Below, one piece after another: positions 8,740 through 17,972 of a stretch of DNA of 64,000 nt. Below the pieces are notes generated by a model. The model had not been told where the DNA came from. It worked only from the letters and a program-made list of their open reading frames with translations, and did not search any database. Each line of letters opens with the position of its first letter. Positions within the stretch are counted from its first letter, which is position 1. Origin of the DNA: Actinotalea sp. JY-7876 (lineage in GTDB: Bacteria; Actinomycetota; Actinomycetes; Actinomycetales; Cellulomonadaceae). The position numbers were made by a program, and so were the translations under genes. The stretch covers positions 1 through 64,000 of the forward strand of contig NZ_CP059493.1 in NCBI RefSeq assembly GCF_014042015.1, in the 5' to 3' direction.

Positions 8740-11478
8740 GTGACCGACCAGACTCCCCCCGACGGCGACCTGCCCGAGGTCGGGACGGACTCCCCGGCCG
8801 AGGTGCTGACCGACCGCGTCAGCGCGGTCGACCTCCAGCTGGAGATGCAGCGGTCCTACCTCGACTACGCCATGAGCGTCATCGTGGGTCGTGCGCTGCC
8901 GGACGTCCGCGACGGCCTCAAGCCCGTCCACCGGCGCGTCATCTACGCGATGTATGACGGCGGCTACCGCCCCGACCGCCAGTTCTCCAAGTGCAGCCGC
9001 GTCGTCGGCGACGTCATGGGCAAGTACCACCCCCACGGCGACATCGCCATCTACGACGCCCTGGTGCGACTGGTCCAGGACTGGTCGCTGCGCTACCCGC
9101 TCGTCGCCGGCCAGGGGAACTTCGGCTCCCCCGGCAACGACCCCGCGGCGGCCCCGCGGTACACCGAGTGCAAGATGGCGCCCATCGCGATGGAGATGGT
9201 GCGCGACATCGACGAGGAGACCGTCGACTTCCGCGACAACTACGACGGCCGCACGCAGGAACCCTCGGTGCTGCCCTCCCGGTTCCCGAACCTGCTGGTC
9301 AACGGCAGCTCCGGCATCGCCGTCGGCATGGCGACGAACATCCCCCCGCACAACCTGCGGGAGGTCGCGGCCGGCATCGCGTGGCACCTGGAGAACCCGG
9401 CGGCCTCGAAGGAGGAGCTCCTCGAGGCGCTCATCGAGCGGATCCCGGGGCCCGACTTCCCGACGGGCGCCACCATCCTGGGCAGGCGCGGCATCGAGGA
9501 GGCGTACCGCACGGGTCGCGGCTCGATCACCATGCGCGCGGTCGTCACGGTCGAGGAGATCCAGAACCGGATCTGCCTCGTCGTGACCGAGCTGCCCTAC
9601 CAGGTGAACCCCGACACGCTCGCGGCCAAGATCGCCGACCTCGTCAAGGAGGGCCGCATCCAGGGGATCGCGGACATCCGCGACGAGACCTCGGGCCGCA
9701 CCGGCCAGCGCCTGGTCATCGTGCTCAAGCGCGACGCCGTCGCGAAGGTCGTGCTCAACAACCTCTACAAGCACACCCAGCTGCAGGACAACTTCGGCGC
9801 GAACATGCTCGCGCTGGTCGACGACGTCCCGCGCACGCTGAGCATCGACGCGTTCGTGCGGCACTGGGTCACCCACCAGCTCGACGTGATCGTGCGCCGC
9901 ACCGCGTACCGCCTGCGTCAGGCGCAGGAGCGCGCGCACATCCTGCGCGGCTACCTCAAGGCGCTCGACGCTCTCGACGAGGTCATCGCGCTCATCCGTG
10001 CGTCGGCCACGGTCGAGGAGGCCCGCGACGGGCTCATGGCGCTGCTCGACGTGGACGAGATCCAGGCGCGCGCGATCCTCAACCTCCAGCTGCGCCAGCT
10101 CGCGGCCCTCGAGCGCCAGAAGATCACCGACGAGTACGACGGCCTCATGGTCAAGATCGCCGACTACGAGAGCATCCTGGCGGACCCGCAGCGCCAGCGG
10201 GACATCGTGCAGACCGAGCTCGACGAGATCGTCGCCAAGTACGGCGACGACCGCCGCACGCAGATCCTGCCGTTCGCCGGCGAGGTCTCCATGGAGGACC
10301 TCATCGCCGAGGAGGAGGTCGTCGTGACGATCACCCGCGGCGGCTACGCCAAGCGCACGCGCAGCGACCAGTACCGGGTGCAGAAGCGCGGCGGCAAGGG
10401 CGTGCGCGGCGCACAGCTGCGCGCGGACGACGTCGTCGAGCACTTCGGCGTCACGACGACGCACCACTGGCTGCTCTTCTTCACCAACCTCGGCCGCGTG
10501 TACCGCGCCAAGACGTACGAGCTGCCCGAGGGCGGGCGGGACTCCAAGGGTCAGCACGTCGCCAACCTGCTGGCCTTCCAGCCGGGCGAGCAGATCGCCA
10601 AGGTCATCGACCTGCGCGACTACGACCAGGCGGAGTACCTCGTCCTGGCGACCCGCCGCGGCCTGGTGAAGAAGACGCGGCTGTCGGACTACGACTCGAA
10701 CCGCTCGGGCGGCCTCATCGCGATCAACCTGCGCGAGGACGAGGACGGCACGCCGGACGAGCTGGTCTCCGCCGTGCTCGCGGACGAGGACTCCGAGCTG
10801 CTGCTCGTGTCCCGCAAGGGCCAGGCCGTGCGCTTCCACGCGTCGGCCGACCAGCTCCGTCCCATGGGCCGCGCGACGTCGGGCGTCACGGGCATGAAGT
10901 TCAAGACCGACGACGACGAGCTGCTGTCGATGCACGTCATCGAGGAGGGCTCCTACCTCGTCACCGTGACCGACGGCGGCACGGCGAAGCGCTCGGACAT
11001 GCACCGGGTGAACCGCGACGGGAACCTGGAGTACCGCCGGACCAACCGCGGCACGCAGGGCGTGCGCGCCGCCAGGCTGCCCGACGACCGCGGCAAGCTC
11101 GTCGGCGCGATCATGGCGCACCAGGACGACGAGATCCTCGTGGTGATGGAGCGCGGCAAGGTCGTGCGCTCCCAGGTGGGCGAGCTGCCCGTGCACGGGC
11201 GCGACGCGACGGGCGTCATCCTCGCCAAGCCGGACGCGGGTGACCACATCCTGGCCGTCGCGCGCAACGTGGAGCGCAACCTCGCGGGAGATGCGGCTAC
11301 CGTGGGGGACGAGGCCGACGTCGACGGTCCCGAGGTCGTCCTGGAGTCTGACGTGGACGGCGACGAGGCCGGTGCAGAATCGTCCGGGCCGGCCACGTCC
11401 GACGAGCAGCCCGGAGACGAGCAGTCCACCGACGACCCGGGTGACGCGCAGCCGGCACCGATCGAGGGAGACCGATGA
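8740..11478 (+). CDS. gyrA: DNA gyrase subunit A
   Basis: DNA cleavage and rejoining subunit of gyrase. The catalytic tyrosine is Tyr141 in APRYTE. The breakage-reunion domain (about 30-500) is followed by a beta-pinwheel C-terminal domain with gyrase-box-type repeats (for example [10 protein letters not shown] near 548). The last 60 or so residues form an acidic, Asp/Glu/Ser-rich tail. In the quinolone-resistance region the sequence is [10 protein letters not shown], so Ile102 occupies the position of E. coli Ser83, while the Asp87 equivalent (Asp106) is retained. The GTG start at 8740 follows a run ending in GAGGTAGACG. Its stop overlaps the next gene's ATG (ATGA), indicating coupling. No intein is present. 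Confidence 0.97.
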   Translation: MTDQTPPDGDLPEVGTDSPAEVLTDRVSAVDLQLEMQRSYLDYAMSVIVGRALPDVRDGLKPVHRRVIYAMYDGGYRPDRQFSKCSRVVGDVMGKYHPHGDIAIYDALVRLVQDWSLRYPLVAGQGNFGSPGNDPAAAPRYTECKMAPIAMEMVRDIDEETVDFRDNYDGRTQEPSVLPSRFPNLLVNGSSGIAVGMATNIPPHNLREVAAGIAWHLENPAASKEELLEALIERIPGPDFPTGATILGRRGIEEAYRTGRGSITMRAVVTVEEIQNRICLVVTELPYQVNPDTLAAKIADLVKEGRIQGIADIRDETSGRTGQRLVIVLKRDAVAKVVLNNLYKHTQLQDNFGANMLALVDDVPRTLSIDAFVRHWVTHQLDVIVRRTAYRLRQAQERAHILRGYLKALDALDEVIALIRASATVEEARDGLMALLDVDEIQARAILNLQLRQLAALERQKITDEYDGLMVKIADYESILADPQRQRDIVQTELDEIVAKYGDDRRTQILPFAGEVSMEDLIAEEEVVVTITRGGYAKRTRSDQYRVQKRGGKGVRGAQLRADDVVEHFGVTTTHHWLLFFTNLGRVYRAKTYELPEGGRDSKGQHVANLLAFQPGEQIAKVIDLRDYDQAEYLVLATRRGLVKKTRLSDYDSNRSGGLIAINLREDEDGTPDELVSAVLADEDSELLLVSRKGQAVRFHASADQLRPMGRATSGVTGMKFKTDDDELLSMHVIEEGSYLVTVTDGGTAKRSDMHRVNRDGNLEYRRTNRGTQGVRAARLPDDRGKLVGAIMAHQDDEILVVMERGKVVRSQVGELPVHGRDATGVILAKPDAGDHILAVARNVERNLAGDAATVGDEADVDGPEVVLESDVDGDEAGAESSGPATSDEQPGDEQSTDDPGDAQPAPIEGDR

Positions 11479-12155
11479 GCACCGACGGGACCCAGCCGCC
11501 GTCCATCGCACCGCAGCGCCCCGCGGCCAAGCCGGGCTCGACCGGAGCCGGCACGGCGGTGCGGCCCGGCGCGGCTCCGGCCACCGGGACGCCGTCGACC
11601 CCGGCGCGGGAGCCGGACGAGTCCGGCGCGAGCGGACGGTCCTTCACCGAGCGGATGAAGCAGTCGGCGCAGGGCGCGGTGGAGACGGCGCGCACGGCGC
11701 TGCCCACCAAGGACGCCACGGAGCCGGCGAAGCCCGCACGGACCTCCACGAAGCCGGCCGCCGCGGCCGCCACGTCGTCGATCTCGGGATCGGGCCCGCG
11801 CCGCGTGCGGCTGTCCGTCGCCCGGATCGACCCGTGGTCGGTCATGAAGCTGTCGTTCCTGCTGTCCGTCGCGGTCGGGATCATGATCGTCGTCGCGGCC
11901 GCGGTCGTCTGGTACACCCTCGACGGCCTGCACGTGTTCGCCTCGGTGAACGACATCGCCGCGACCCTCTCGGGCTCGGAGACGTTCTTCCGCGTCGAGG
12001 ACTACCTCGGCTTCGAGCGGATCATCTCGCTGGCGACCATGGTCGGCGTCATCGACATCGTGCTGCTCACGGCGCTGTCGACCATCGGGGCGTTCCTCTA
12101 CAACATCGTCGCCGCGCTCGTCGGCGGCGTGCACCTGACCCTCACCGACGACTGA
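11475..12155 (+). CDS. DUF3566 transmembrane protein
   Basis: Product of 226 residues. The first 110 residues are low-complexity (Pro, Ala, Thr, Ser) and probably disordered and cytoplasmic. The C-terminal DUF3566 domain begins near [17 protein letters not shown] and has two hydrophobic segments, about 130-155 and 190-220. The gene overlaps gyrA by ATGA and occupies the place of mycobacterial Rv0007, next to the tRNA-Ile/tRNA-Ala pair. It is an integral membrane protein of unknown biochemical role; its conserved position beside replication and envelope genes suggests cell-envelope work, which is inference only. Confidence 0.85.
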   Translation: MSTDGTQPPSIAPQRPAAKPGSTGAGTAVRPGAAPATGTPSTPAREPDESGASGRSFTERMKQSAQGAVETARTALPTKDATEPAKPARTSTKPAAAAATSSISGSGPRRVRLSVARIDPWSVMKLSFLLSVAVGIMIVVAAAVVWYTLDGLHVFASVNDIAATLSGSETFFRVEDYLGFERIISLATMVGVIDIVLLTALSTIGAFLYNIVAALVGGVHLTLTDD

Positions 12156-12160
12156 CGGGT

Positions 12161-12190
12161 TTGGGCGGCGCCCGCACGCTGGGGTACTCT
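12161..12190 (+). promoter_or_regulatory. Putative promoter of tRNA-Ile
   Basis: TTGGGC (12161-12166) and TACTCT (12185-12190), 18 bases apart, form a reasonable housekeeping-type promoter ending 23 bases before the mature tRNA-Ile. Confidence 0.4.
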
Positions 12191-12213
12191 CGTGCGGCGC
12201 CGTCTCGGTGCTC

Positions 12214-12287
12214 GGGCCTATAGCTCAGACGGTTAGAGCGCTTCCCTGATAAGGAAGAGGTCAGAGGTTCAAGTCCTCTTAGGCCCA
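12214..12287 (+). tRNA. tRNA-Ile (GAT)
   Basis: A complete cloverleaf of 74 bases: acceptor GGGCCTA paired with TAGGCCC, D-arm GCTCAGACGGTTAGAGC, anticodon loop CTGATAA giving anticodon GAT, T-arm AGAGGTTCAAGTCCTCT and discriminator A. The 3' CCA is not encoded (ACCC follows). The tRNA-Ile/DLW-39/tRNA-Ala order after gyrA is conserved in Actinobacteria. Confidence 0.97.
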
Positions 12288-12312
12288 CCCCCTCGCACCA
12301 CCGGAGGAACGC

Positions 12313-12432
12313 ATGAAGAAGCTCCTCATCGCCCTGCTGGCTGCCGCCGCGGGCTACCTGGTGTGGCGCACGTACGCGGAGGACCGCGACGAGCGCGACC
12401 TGTGGACCGAGGTCACCGACGAGCTCGACTGA
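12313..12432 (+). CDS. DLW-39 family small membrane protein
   Basis: A 39-residue protein starting MKKLLIALLAAAAGYLVWR, a single hydrophobic helix, and ending with a charged tail containing DRDERDLWTEVTDELD, which carries the DLW signature that names this actinobacterial family. GGAGG lies 6 bases before the ATG at 12313. Its location between tRNA-Ile and tRNA-Ala is also that of the family. The N-terminal helix could be an uncleaved signal anchor with the acidic tail on either side of the membrane. No function is known to me; the length match and conserved tail make it a real gene despite its size. Confidence 0.9.
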   Translation: MKKLLIALLAAAAGYLVWRTYAEDRDERDLWTEVTDELD

Positions 12433-12461
12433 GCCGTCGCCGGTCCCGGCCGGTCCACCCG

Positions 12462-12534
12462 GGGGCCATGGCGCAATTGGTAGCGCACCTGCTTTGCAAG
12501 CAGGGGGTTAGGGGTTCGAGTCCCCTTGGCTCCA
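12462..12534 (+). tRNA. tRNA-Ala (TGC)
   Basis: A 73-base cloverleaf: acceptor GGGGCCA paired with TGGCTCC (one G-U), D-arm beginning GGCGCAATTGGTAGCGCC-like, anticodon stem CTGCT/AGCAG with loop TTTGCAA giving anticodon TGC, T-arm AGGGGTTCGAGTCCCCT and discriminator A. CCA is not encoded. Confidence 0.97.
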
Positions 12535-12594
12535 CCCCGTGATCGCACGCCCTGTGCGCGCGCCGGCCGGCGCCGTGGGCGAGGATGGTCGGCG

Positions 12595-13230
12595 ATGCAG
12601 ACCCAGACCGTCGACTTCGGCCCGCTCCTCGTGACGTTCGACGAGCGGGTGCTGCGCCCCCGTCCGTGGACGCTGCTCCAGGCACGCTGGGCGGCCGAGG
12701 TGGCCGCAGGACTGCCGCCCGGGGCGATCCTCGAGCTGTGCTCCGGTGCGGGGCAGATCGGGCAGGCCGCCGCCGTGCTCGCTCGCCGGGACCTGGTCCA
12801 GGTCGACGTCGACCCGCACGCGTGCCGGCTGGCGACGGCCAACGCGCGCGCGAACGTCACGGACGTCTCGGTCGAGGTCCGCTGCGGCGCGATGGAGTCG
12901 GCCGTCGGGCCCCACGAGCGGTTCGCCGTCGTGCTGGCGGACCCGCCCTACGTGCCCCGCGAGGACGTGGACGCGTGGCCGCAGGACCCGGTGGTCGCGA
13001 TCGACGGCGGGCCCGACGGCCTCGACCTGCCGCGCCGGTGCCTGGCGGTCGCGGGGGCGCACGTCGCGCCGGGCGGCGTGGTGCTCCTCCAGGCGCTGGG
13101 CAGCGCCCAGGTGGCGGCGCTCGCCGACGACATCGCCGCCGCGGGCCTGGAGGTGGCCGACGTCCGGTCGCAGGACGACCGCCGGGCCGTCGCGCTCCTG
13201 CGTCCCCGACGACGAGGTCCCGCCGGGTAG
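12595..13230 (+). CDS. HemK/PrmC-like class I methyltransferase
   Basis: SAM-dependent methyltransferase of 211 residues. Motif I is ILELCSGAGQIGQ near residue 44, and the catalytic motif is DPPYVP near 114, followed by AIDGGPDGLD near 134, which is characteristic of the HemK/PrmC family of glutamine N5-methyltransferases. The canonical NPPY is DPPY here, so the substrate may be something other than release-factor glutamine. It lacks the separate PrmC N-terminal helical domain, being about 80 residues shorter than PrmC. The ATG at 12595 is chosen because an upstream in-frame ATG overlaps tRNA-Ala; GAGGA lies just upstream. Confidence 0.75.
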   Translation: MQTQTVDFGPLLVTFDERVLRPRPWTLLQARWAAEVAAGLPPGAILELCSGAGQIGQAAAVLARRDLVQVDVDPHACRLATANARANVTDVSVEVRCGAMESAVGPHERFAVVLADPPYVPREDVDAWPQDPVVAIDGGPDGLDLPRRCLAVAGAHVAPGGVVLLQALGSAQVAALADDIAAAGLEVADVRSQDDRRAVALLRPRRRGPAG

Positions 13231-13265
13231 CGACGGGACCGGTCGGGTGCCGCTAGCGTCCGGTC

Positions 13266-14438
13266 ATGAGATGGCGCGTGAGCCGCCGGAGCGCGTCGAC
13301 CACCGGCGCCGCGCTCGTCGGCGGGTCCGCGGACATCCTCGACTTCCTCCTGCCGCTGTGGGTCGGGGCCGCGCTGGGCGCGACGCCGACGCAGATCGGT
13401 GCCCTGGTCGCCCTCGAGCTCGCGGTCTCGTTCGCCGCCCGGCCGGTCGCGGGCAGGCTGGTCGACACGCGTGAGCGCTCGCGGGTGGCCGCGGCCGGTG
13501 CCGTGCTCTGCGCGCTGGCGTGCGGGGGGTACGCCGTGGCACCCGGGCTCGGCGTCGCGTTCGTGGCGGCGGTGGCGAGCGGCGCCGGCGGCGCGCTGCT
13601 GTGGGTCGCGGTCCGGGCGATCACCGCCGAACGCCTCGAGGAGGACGACGGCGCGTTCGCCGGCCTGTACTCGGCCGTCGCCTTCGCGTCGTGGTTCTTC
13701 TGGGTTCCCTCGCTCGTGCTCCTGCCCACGCTCGGCTACCGCGGGGTCTTCGCCGCCCTGGGCGTCGCCTGCCTCGTCGCGGCGGCGCTGCTGATGCGCT
13801 CCGTCCGCCGCGAGCCCGTCCAGCACCCACCGGACGCCTCGGTGTGGCGAGACGTGCGGCGCATGTCGCCGCTGCTCGCCGTCGTGGCGCTCACCTCGGT
13901 GGCGGAGGCCGGCGTCGGCCTGATCCTCCTGCTGCACCTGCAGCGCGCCTTCGAGCTCGAGGTCCACGAGATCGCGCTGGTCTTCCTGCCGGGTGGGATC
14001 GCGATGACGGTGCTGCCGAGGGCGCTGCACCGCCTCACCGGGCGGCACGGGCGGCGCGCGGTGTACGCCGCGGGCTCGATCGGCTCGGCGCTCTTCGCCG
14101 CCGGGCTCGCGCTGGCACCGGGCCCGCTGGTGATCGCGGCGCTGTGGGTCCTCACCGCCACGGCGTGGGCGGCGCTGACGCCGATCCACGAGGCCGCCGT
14201 CGCGCACGTCAGCGGTACGCGCACCGGCCGCGGCATGAGCCTGCTCGGGAACGCGGGACTCGCGGGCGCGGCCACCGGGTCGCTGCTGGCCGGCGCCCTG
14301 TACGAGGCGACGTCGTGGCAGGTGGTGTGCGGGCTGCTGGCGGCGCTGATCGCGGTCGGCGCGATCGCCGGCCCGCTCGCCCTCGCGCGGCTCGGCGTCC
14401 CGGACCGCCCGCGGCCGGCGCCGGTCCCGGCCGGCTGA
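13266..14438 (+). CDS. Major facilitator superfamily transporter
   Basis: A 390-residue integral membrane protein with about 12 hydrophobic segments. The N-half has RPVAGRLVDTRERSRVAAAG, the MFS loop 2-3 type motif (small residues followed by D and R/K-rich turn), and a similar region RLTGRHGRRAVYAAG occurs in the second half, consistent with the two six-helix repeats. Such proteins are commonly drug or metabolite exporters, but the sequence gives no substrate. It is transcribed in the same direction as the methyltransferase before it (35-base gap) and the xylanase after it, without obvious functional linkage. Confidence 0.85.
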   Translation: MRWRVSRRSASTTGAALVGGSADILDFLLPLWVGAALGATPTQIGALVALELAVSFAARPVAGRLVDTRERSRVAAAGAVLCALACGGYAVAPGLGVAFVAAVASGAGGALLWVAVRAITAERLEEDDGAFAGLYSAVAFASWFFWVPSLVLLPTLGYRGVFAALGVACLVAAALLMRSVRREPVQHPPDASVWRDVRRMSPLLAVVALTSVAEAGVGLILLLHLQRAFELEVHEIALVFLPGGIAMTVLPRALHRLTGRHGRRAVYAAGSIGSALFAAGLALAPGPLVIAALWVLTATAWAALTPIHEAAVAHVSGTRTGRGMSLLGNAGLAGAATGSLLAGALYEATSWQVVCGLLAALIAVGAIAGPLALARLGVPDRPRPAPVPAG

Positions 14439-14510
14439 CCCCCGCACCGCCCCGGGCGTCCGGGCTCTGTTCATCGTTACCCTGATCGCCTCGACGACGA
14501 GGAGACGCCC

Positions 14511-15812
14511 GTGCCCAGCTCCCCCACGCCCGACCCGACCTTCGCGCACCGCACCGCTGACGCGACGCTGACCGTCCTGGGGCCCGACGGCGCCCCGCTG
14601 CGCGACGCGGACGTCGTCGTCGCCCAGACGCGGCACGCGTTCGGCCTCGGAAACATCGGGTTCGAGTTCATCCCGCTCGCGAACGACGAGCTGAGCGACG
14701 ACGGCGCGCCGGCGGGCGGCCGGCCGGCGCTGGGCGAGGCCGAGGGCACGCGGCTGTCGCGTGGGCAGGCGCAGCACCTCGCCGACCTGTGGCTGGACGT
14801 GTTCAACACGGCGACCCTCCCCTTCTACTGGGGCCGGTTCGAGCCCGTGCGCGGCAGACCCGACACGGCCCGCCTGCGCCGGACGGCCGAGTGGTTCGCC
14901 GAGCGCGGGGTCGCGCTCAAGGGCCACCCGCTCATGTGGCACACGGTCCAGCCGGACTGGCTGCTCGACCTGCCGACCGACGAGGTGGAGCGCCTCCAGC
15001 GCGAGCGCATCCGGCGCGAGGTCGGCGACTTCTCGGGGCTGATCGACACGTGGGACGCGATCAACGAGGTCGTGATCATGCCCGTGTTCGAGAACGGCGC
15101 CAACGGCATCACGCCGCTGGCGCGCGAGCGCGGCCGCATCGCGACCATCCGCCTCGCCTTCGAGGAGGCGCGCGCGACCAACCCGTCCGCGACCCTGCTC
15201 CTCAACGACTTCGACATGTCCACGGCGTACGAGTGCCTCATCGAGGGAGTGCTCGAGGCGGGCATCCAGGTCGACGTCCTGGGCCTGCAGAGCCACATGC
15301 ACCAGGGCTACTGGGGCGAGGAGAAGACGCTCGCGATCCTCGACCGGTTCTCGCGCTACGGGCTGCCGATCCACTTCACCGAGACCACGCTGCTGTCGGG
15401 GCACCTCATGCCGCCCGAGCTCGAGGACCTCAACGACTACCAGATCCCCCACTGGCCCTCGACGCCCGACGGCGAGGCGCGGCAGGCGGACGAGGTCGAG
15501 CGGCACTACCGCACGCTCGCCTCGCACCCCTCGGTGCAGGGCGTCACCTACTGGGGCCTGTCCGACGGCGACATGTGGCTCGGCGCGCCCGGCGGCCTCG
15601 TGCGCGCGGACGGCACGCCCAAGCCCTCGTACGACGCGCTGCGCCGCCTGGTCAAGGACGAGTGGTGGCTGGCGCCCACGGCGCTGCGCACGGATGCGCA
15701 GGGCCGCGTGGGCGTCGGTGGCTGGCTCGGCGACTACGAGGTGCGCGCCGACGGGCGTGCGGCGGCGTTCACGCTCGAGGCGGGGGCAGCGCCCGAGGTC
15801 ACGCTGGGTTGA
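14511..15812 (+). CDS. Glycoside hydrolase family 10 (endo-1,4-beta-xylanase-like)
   Basis: GH10 enzymes hydrolyse beta-1,4-xylan with retention. The acid/base is Glu186 in TWDAINEV and the nucleophile is Glu291 in IHFTETT; LKGHPLMWHT near 142 and VQGVTYWGLSDGDMW near 344 line the active site. Residues 1-60 form a small N-terminal beta domain typical of some actinobacterial GH10 proteins. The product is 433 residues with no signal peptide and no carbohydrate-binding module, so it probably acts inside the cell on imported xylo-oligosaccharides, or is exported by an unknown route. The GTG at 14511 has GAGGAG upstream. It supports a plant-biomass-degrading lifestyle. Confidence 0.9.
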   Translation: MPSSPTPDPTFAHRTADATLTVLGPDGAPLRDADVVVAQTRHAFGLGNIGFEFIPLANDELSDDGAPAGGRPALGEAEGTRLSRGQAQHLADLWLDVFNTATLPFYWGRFEPVRGRPDTARLRRTAEWFAERGVALKGHPLMWHTVQPDWLLDLPTDEVERLQRERIRREVGDFSGLIDTWDAINEVVIMPVFENGANGITPLARERGRIATIRLAFEEARATNPSATLLLNDFDMSTAYECLIEGVLEAGIQVDVLGLQSHMHQGYWGEEKTLAILDRFSRYGLPIHFTETTLLSGHLMPPELEDLNDYQIPHWPSTPDGEARQADEVERHYRTLASHPSVQGVTYWGLSDGDMWLGAPGGLVRADGTPKPSYDALRRLVKDEWWLAPTALRTDAQGRVGVGGWLGDYEVRADGRAAAFTLEAGAAPEVTLG

Positions 15813-15857
15813 GCGATACCCCTGTGCCGTGTCGGCGCGCGGGGGTACCGTCGCCGG

Positions 15858-16874
15858 GTGAGCGCAGAGGCGGATGCACTGCCCGGCACCGGTGAACCGC
15901 GACCCGAGTTCGAGGAGCTCGTCGCGCCACTGCGGCGCGAGCTCACGGCGCACTGCTACCGGATGGTCGGCTCGGTGCACGAGGCCGAGGACCTGGTCCA
16001 GGAGACCTACCTGCGCGCCTGGCGGGCCTACGACGGCTTCGAGCACCGCTCGTCCGTCCGCACCTGGATGTACCGCATCGCCACCAACGCATGCCTCACC
16101 GCGCTCGAGGGCCGCGCGCGGCGCCCGCTGCCCGTCGGGCTCGGCGCTCCGCCGGCGGACCCCCGCGGCGACCTGCACGCGCAGCGCGAGACGGCGTGGG
16201 TCGAGCCGCTGCCCGACGCGGTGGTCTGGGCGTCACCCGAGGAGGACCCGGCCGATGTCGCCGTGAGCCGGGAGAGCGTGCGGCTCGCGCTCGTCGCGGC
16301 GCTGCAGGAGCTCACGGCGCAGCAGCGCGCCGTCGTGCTGCTGTGCGACGTCCTGCGCTGGCGTGCCGCGGAGGCGGCGGCCGCGCTCGGCCTGAGCGTC
16401 GGCGCCGTGACCAGCACCCTGCAGCGCGCCCGCAACCACCTCGCGCGCCGGCGCGAGGACGAGCCCGTCGCGCTGGACGCCGGCGACCCGCGCGCCGCCG
16501 AGCTGCTGGCGCGCTACCAGCGCGCCTTCGAGGACTACGACATGGACGGCCTCGTGGGCGTCCTCACCGAGGACGCCCAGTGGCAGATGCCGCCGTTCCT
16601 CGAGTGGTTCCAGGGCGGGGCGGACATCGCCGACCTGATCCGCACCCGCTGCCCGGCCCAGCGCGCCGGGGACATGCGCTTCGTCTCGACGTCCGCCAAC
16701 GGGGTCCCCGCGCTCGCGATGTACATGCGCGGGCCCGACGGGGTGCACCGCGCGTTCCAGATCCAGCACCCCGTGGTCACGGCCGACGGCGTGGCCCACG
16801 TGACCGCCTGGTTCGGCGAGCACCACTTCACCGCGCTCGGCCTGCCGCTCGAGCTGGCGACCGACCCGGCCTGA
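15858..16874 (+). CDS. ECF-type sigma-70 factor with C-terminal SnoaL-like domain
   Basis: Alternative sigma factor of 338 residues. Region 2 (about 20-85) has HCYRMVGSVHEAEDLVQE and a RSSVRTWMYRIATNACL helix; region 4 (about 150-200) has LTAQQRAVVLLCDVLRW followed by GLSVGAVTSTLQRAR, a helix-turn-helix. The last 120 residues (about 215-335) look like a SnoaL/NTF2-type fold (LLARYQRAFEDYDMDGLVGVLTEDAQWQMPP). This layout matches actinobacterial SigG/SigJ-type factors (TIGR02960-like) in which the tail modulates activity in place of a separate anti-sigma factor. No anti-sigma gene is adjacent, in keeping with that. The GTG at 15858 is 45 bases after the xylanase gene. Confidence 0.88.
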   Translation: MSAEADALPGTGEPRPEFEELVAPLRRELTAHCYRMVGSVHEAEDLVQETYLRAWRAYDGFEHRSSVRTWMYRIATNACLTALEGRARRPLPVGLGAPPADPRGDLHAQRETAWVEPLPDAVVWASPEEDPADVAVSRESVRLALVAALQELTAQQRAVVLLCDVLRWRAAEAAAALGLSVGAVTSTLQRARNHLARRREDEPVALDAGDPRAAELLARYQRAFEDYDMDGLVGVLTEDAQWQMPPFLEWFQGGADIADLIRTRCPAQRAGDMRFVSTSANGVPALAMYMRGPDGVHRAFQIQHPVVTADGVAHVTAWFGEHHFTALGLPLELATDPA

Positions 16875-16879
16875 CGGAC

Positions 16880-17845
16880 CTACGCACCGTCCCCGGGCGC
16901 CGGCGGTGGACCGAGCTCCTCGAGCGCGGCCCCGAGCATCCCGGTCGCGTCGACGGACACGCGGTCGGACCCCAGGCGCGTGACCTGCTCCCACGCACCG
17001 TCGCGCCAGAAGTAGACGTGCGGGCTCAGCGTCCCCACGGCGGTCACCTCCTCGCGCGTGACGCGCAGCATGGTCTCGAGCGCCCCGACGATGTCCCACT
17101 CCGTCACCGGGTGCACCACCACGAGGTGCCGGTTCGGCACCGCGACCAGGACGCCGTGCCGCGGCGTCTCCAGCCGGAAGTCCTCCGCCAGCAGGTGCTC
17201 CATCACCAGCACCCGGCTGGCGTGGAAGAAGCCGCCGGTGCTCAGGCGCACCCCGAAGGCGAGCTCCGCCGTCATCTCCGCACGCTGGGTACGCAGGTTG
17301 GCCAGACCCAGCCGCTCGACCACGTCCCACCCGCCCAGCTCGTCGACCGCCGGCCCCGCGGCGAGCGTGCGCACGTGCTCGGGGTGGTCCACGGCCGCGA
17401 CAGCGACCAGGTCGCCGACGACGTGCCGCCGGGGACCCTCGGCGGGGAGCGCGTCCGTCGGCAGGAGCCGGAGGAAGAGGTGGGACGGGACGTCGTCCAG
17501 GCCCGCGAAGGGGTCCGGCCCCAAGGCGCCGATCATGGTGCGGGCGTGCCTGGCCAACAGCTCCGGCCACTCGTGCTCGGGGAGCCGCGCCGCCGCGGCC
17601 GCGACGTTGTCGAGCCCGTAGACGGCCTCGATCCCGCGCAGCACCGCGCCGTCGGGCGTCGTCTCCACGCCCGCCGCGGCGAACGCCTCGCGGGCGCCGG
17701 CGCGGAGCAGGGCGGCCCGATGCCGGTCGAGCACGGGCAGGTCGGGGTCCGGAAGGCGGCGAGTGTCCGCGTCCGCCGGTGCGGGCGCGGGCGTGGGCGT
17801 CGCGGACTGGGGCGGGCGTGACGAGCGGCGACGGAACCAGCGCAT
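16880..17845 (-). CDS. Conserved protein of unknown function
   Basis: A 321-residue soluble protein. It begins MRWFRRRSSRP, a short basic head, then a Pro/Ala-rich linker, then a mixed alpha/beta body. The segment VLVAVPNRHLVVVHPV near residues 225-240 recalls the YtpQ/DUF1444-like families, but I do not recognise it firmly. The start at 17845 is chosen because the region upstream codes for an unconserved Gly/Arg-rich stretch and overlaps the hairpin of the next gene. It converges with the ECF sigma gene (5-base gap). No signal peptide or membrane helix is evident, so it is probably cytoplasmic. Function unknown. Confidence 0.7.
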   Translation of the reverse strand: MRWFRRRSSRPPQSATPTPAPAPADADTRRLPDPDLPVLDRHRAALLRAGAREAFAAAGVETTPDGAVLRGIEAVYGLDNVAAAAARLPEHEWPELLARHARTMIGALGPDPFAGLDDVPSHLFLRLLPTDALPAEGPRRHVVGDLVAVAAVDHPEHVRTLAAGPAVDELGGWDVVERLGLANLRTQRAEMTAELAFGVRLSTGGFFHASRVLVMEHLLAEDFRLETPRHGVLVAVPNRHLVVVHPVTEWDIVGALETMLRVTREEVTAVGTLSPHVYFWRDGAWEQVTRLGSDRVSVDATGMLGAALEELGPPPAPGDGA

Positions 17846-17910
17846 CCACCCACCCTGGCCGCCGCTCCCCCGGCGCGTCACCGCCGATCGGGTGCCGAGA
17901 CCACCGACGA

Positions 17911-17948
17911 CGGCGGGGCCCGGCACCGTGAGGTGCCGGGCCCCGCCG
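17911..17948 (-). terminator. Strong hairpin terminator after the 17973-18944 gene
   Basis: A perfect 17-base-pair stem (17911-17927 with 17932-17948) closed by the tetraloop GTGA on the plus strand. It lies 25 bases beyond the stop codon of the minus-strand gene 17973-18944 and ahead of the next minus-strand gene, so it separates the two. No U-tract is present, as is common in very GC-rich genomes. Confidence 0.8.
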
Positions 17949-17972
17949 GGTCGTGCTGTGGACGTCAGGCGC

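Noticed and set aside
8467-11511. A 1014-codon open frame antisense to gyrA
   Set aside because: Product is Arg/Val/Asp/His-rich low-complexity typical of the complement of GC-rich genes; gyrA is certain on the other strand.
12948-16178. A 1076-codon open frame antisense to the MFS, xylanase and sigma genes
   Set aside because: Open only because stop codons are rare at this GC content; no domain or coherent hydrophobic pattern is seen.
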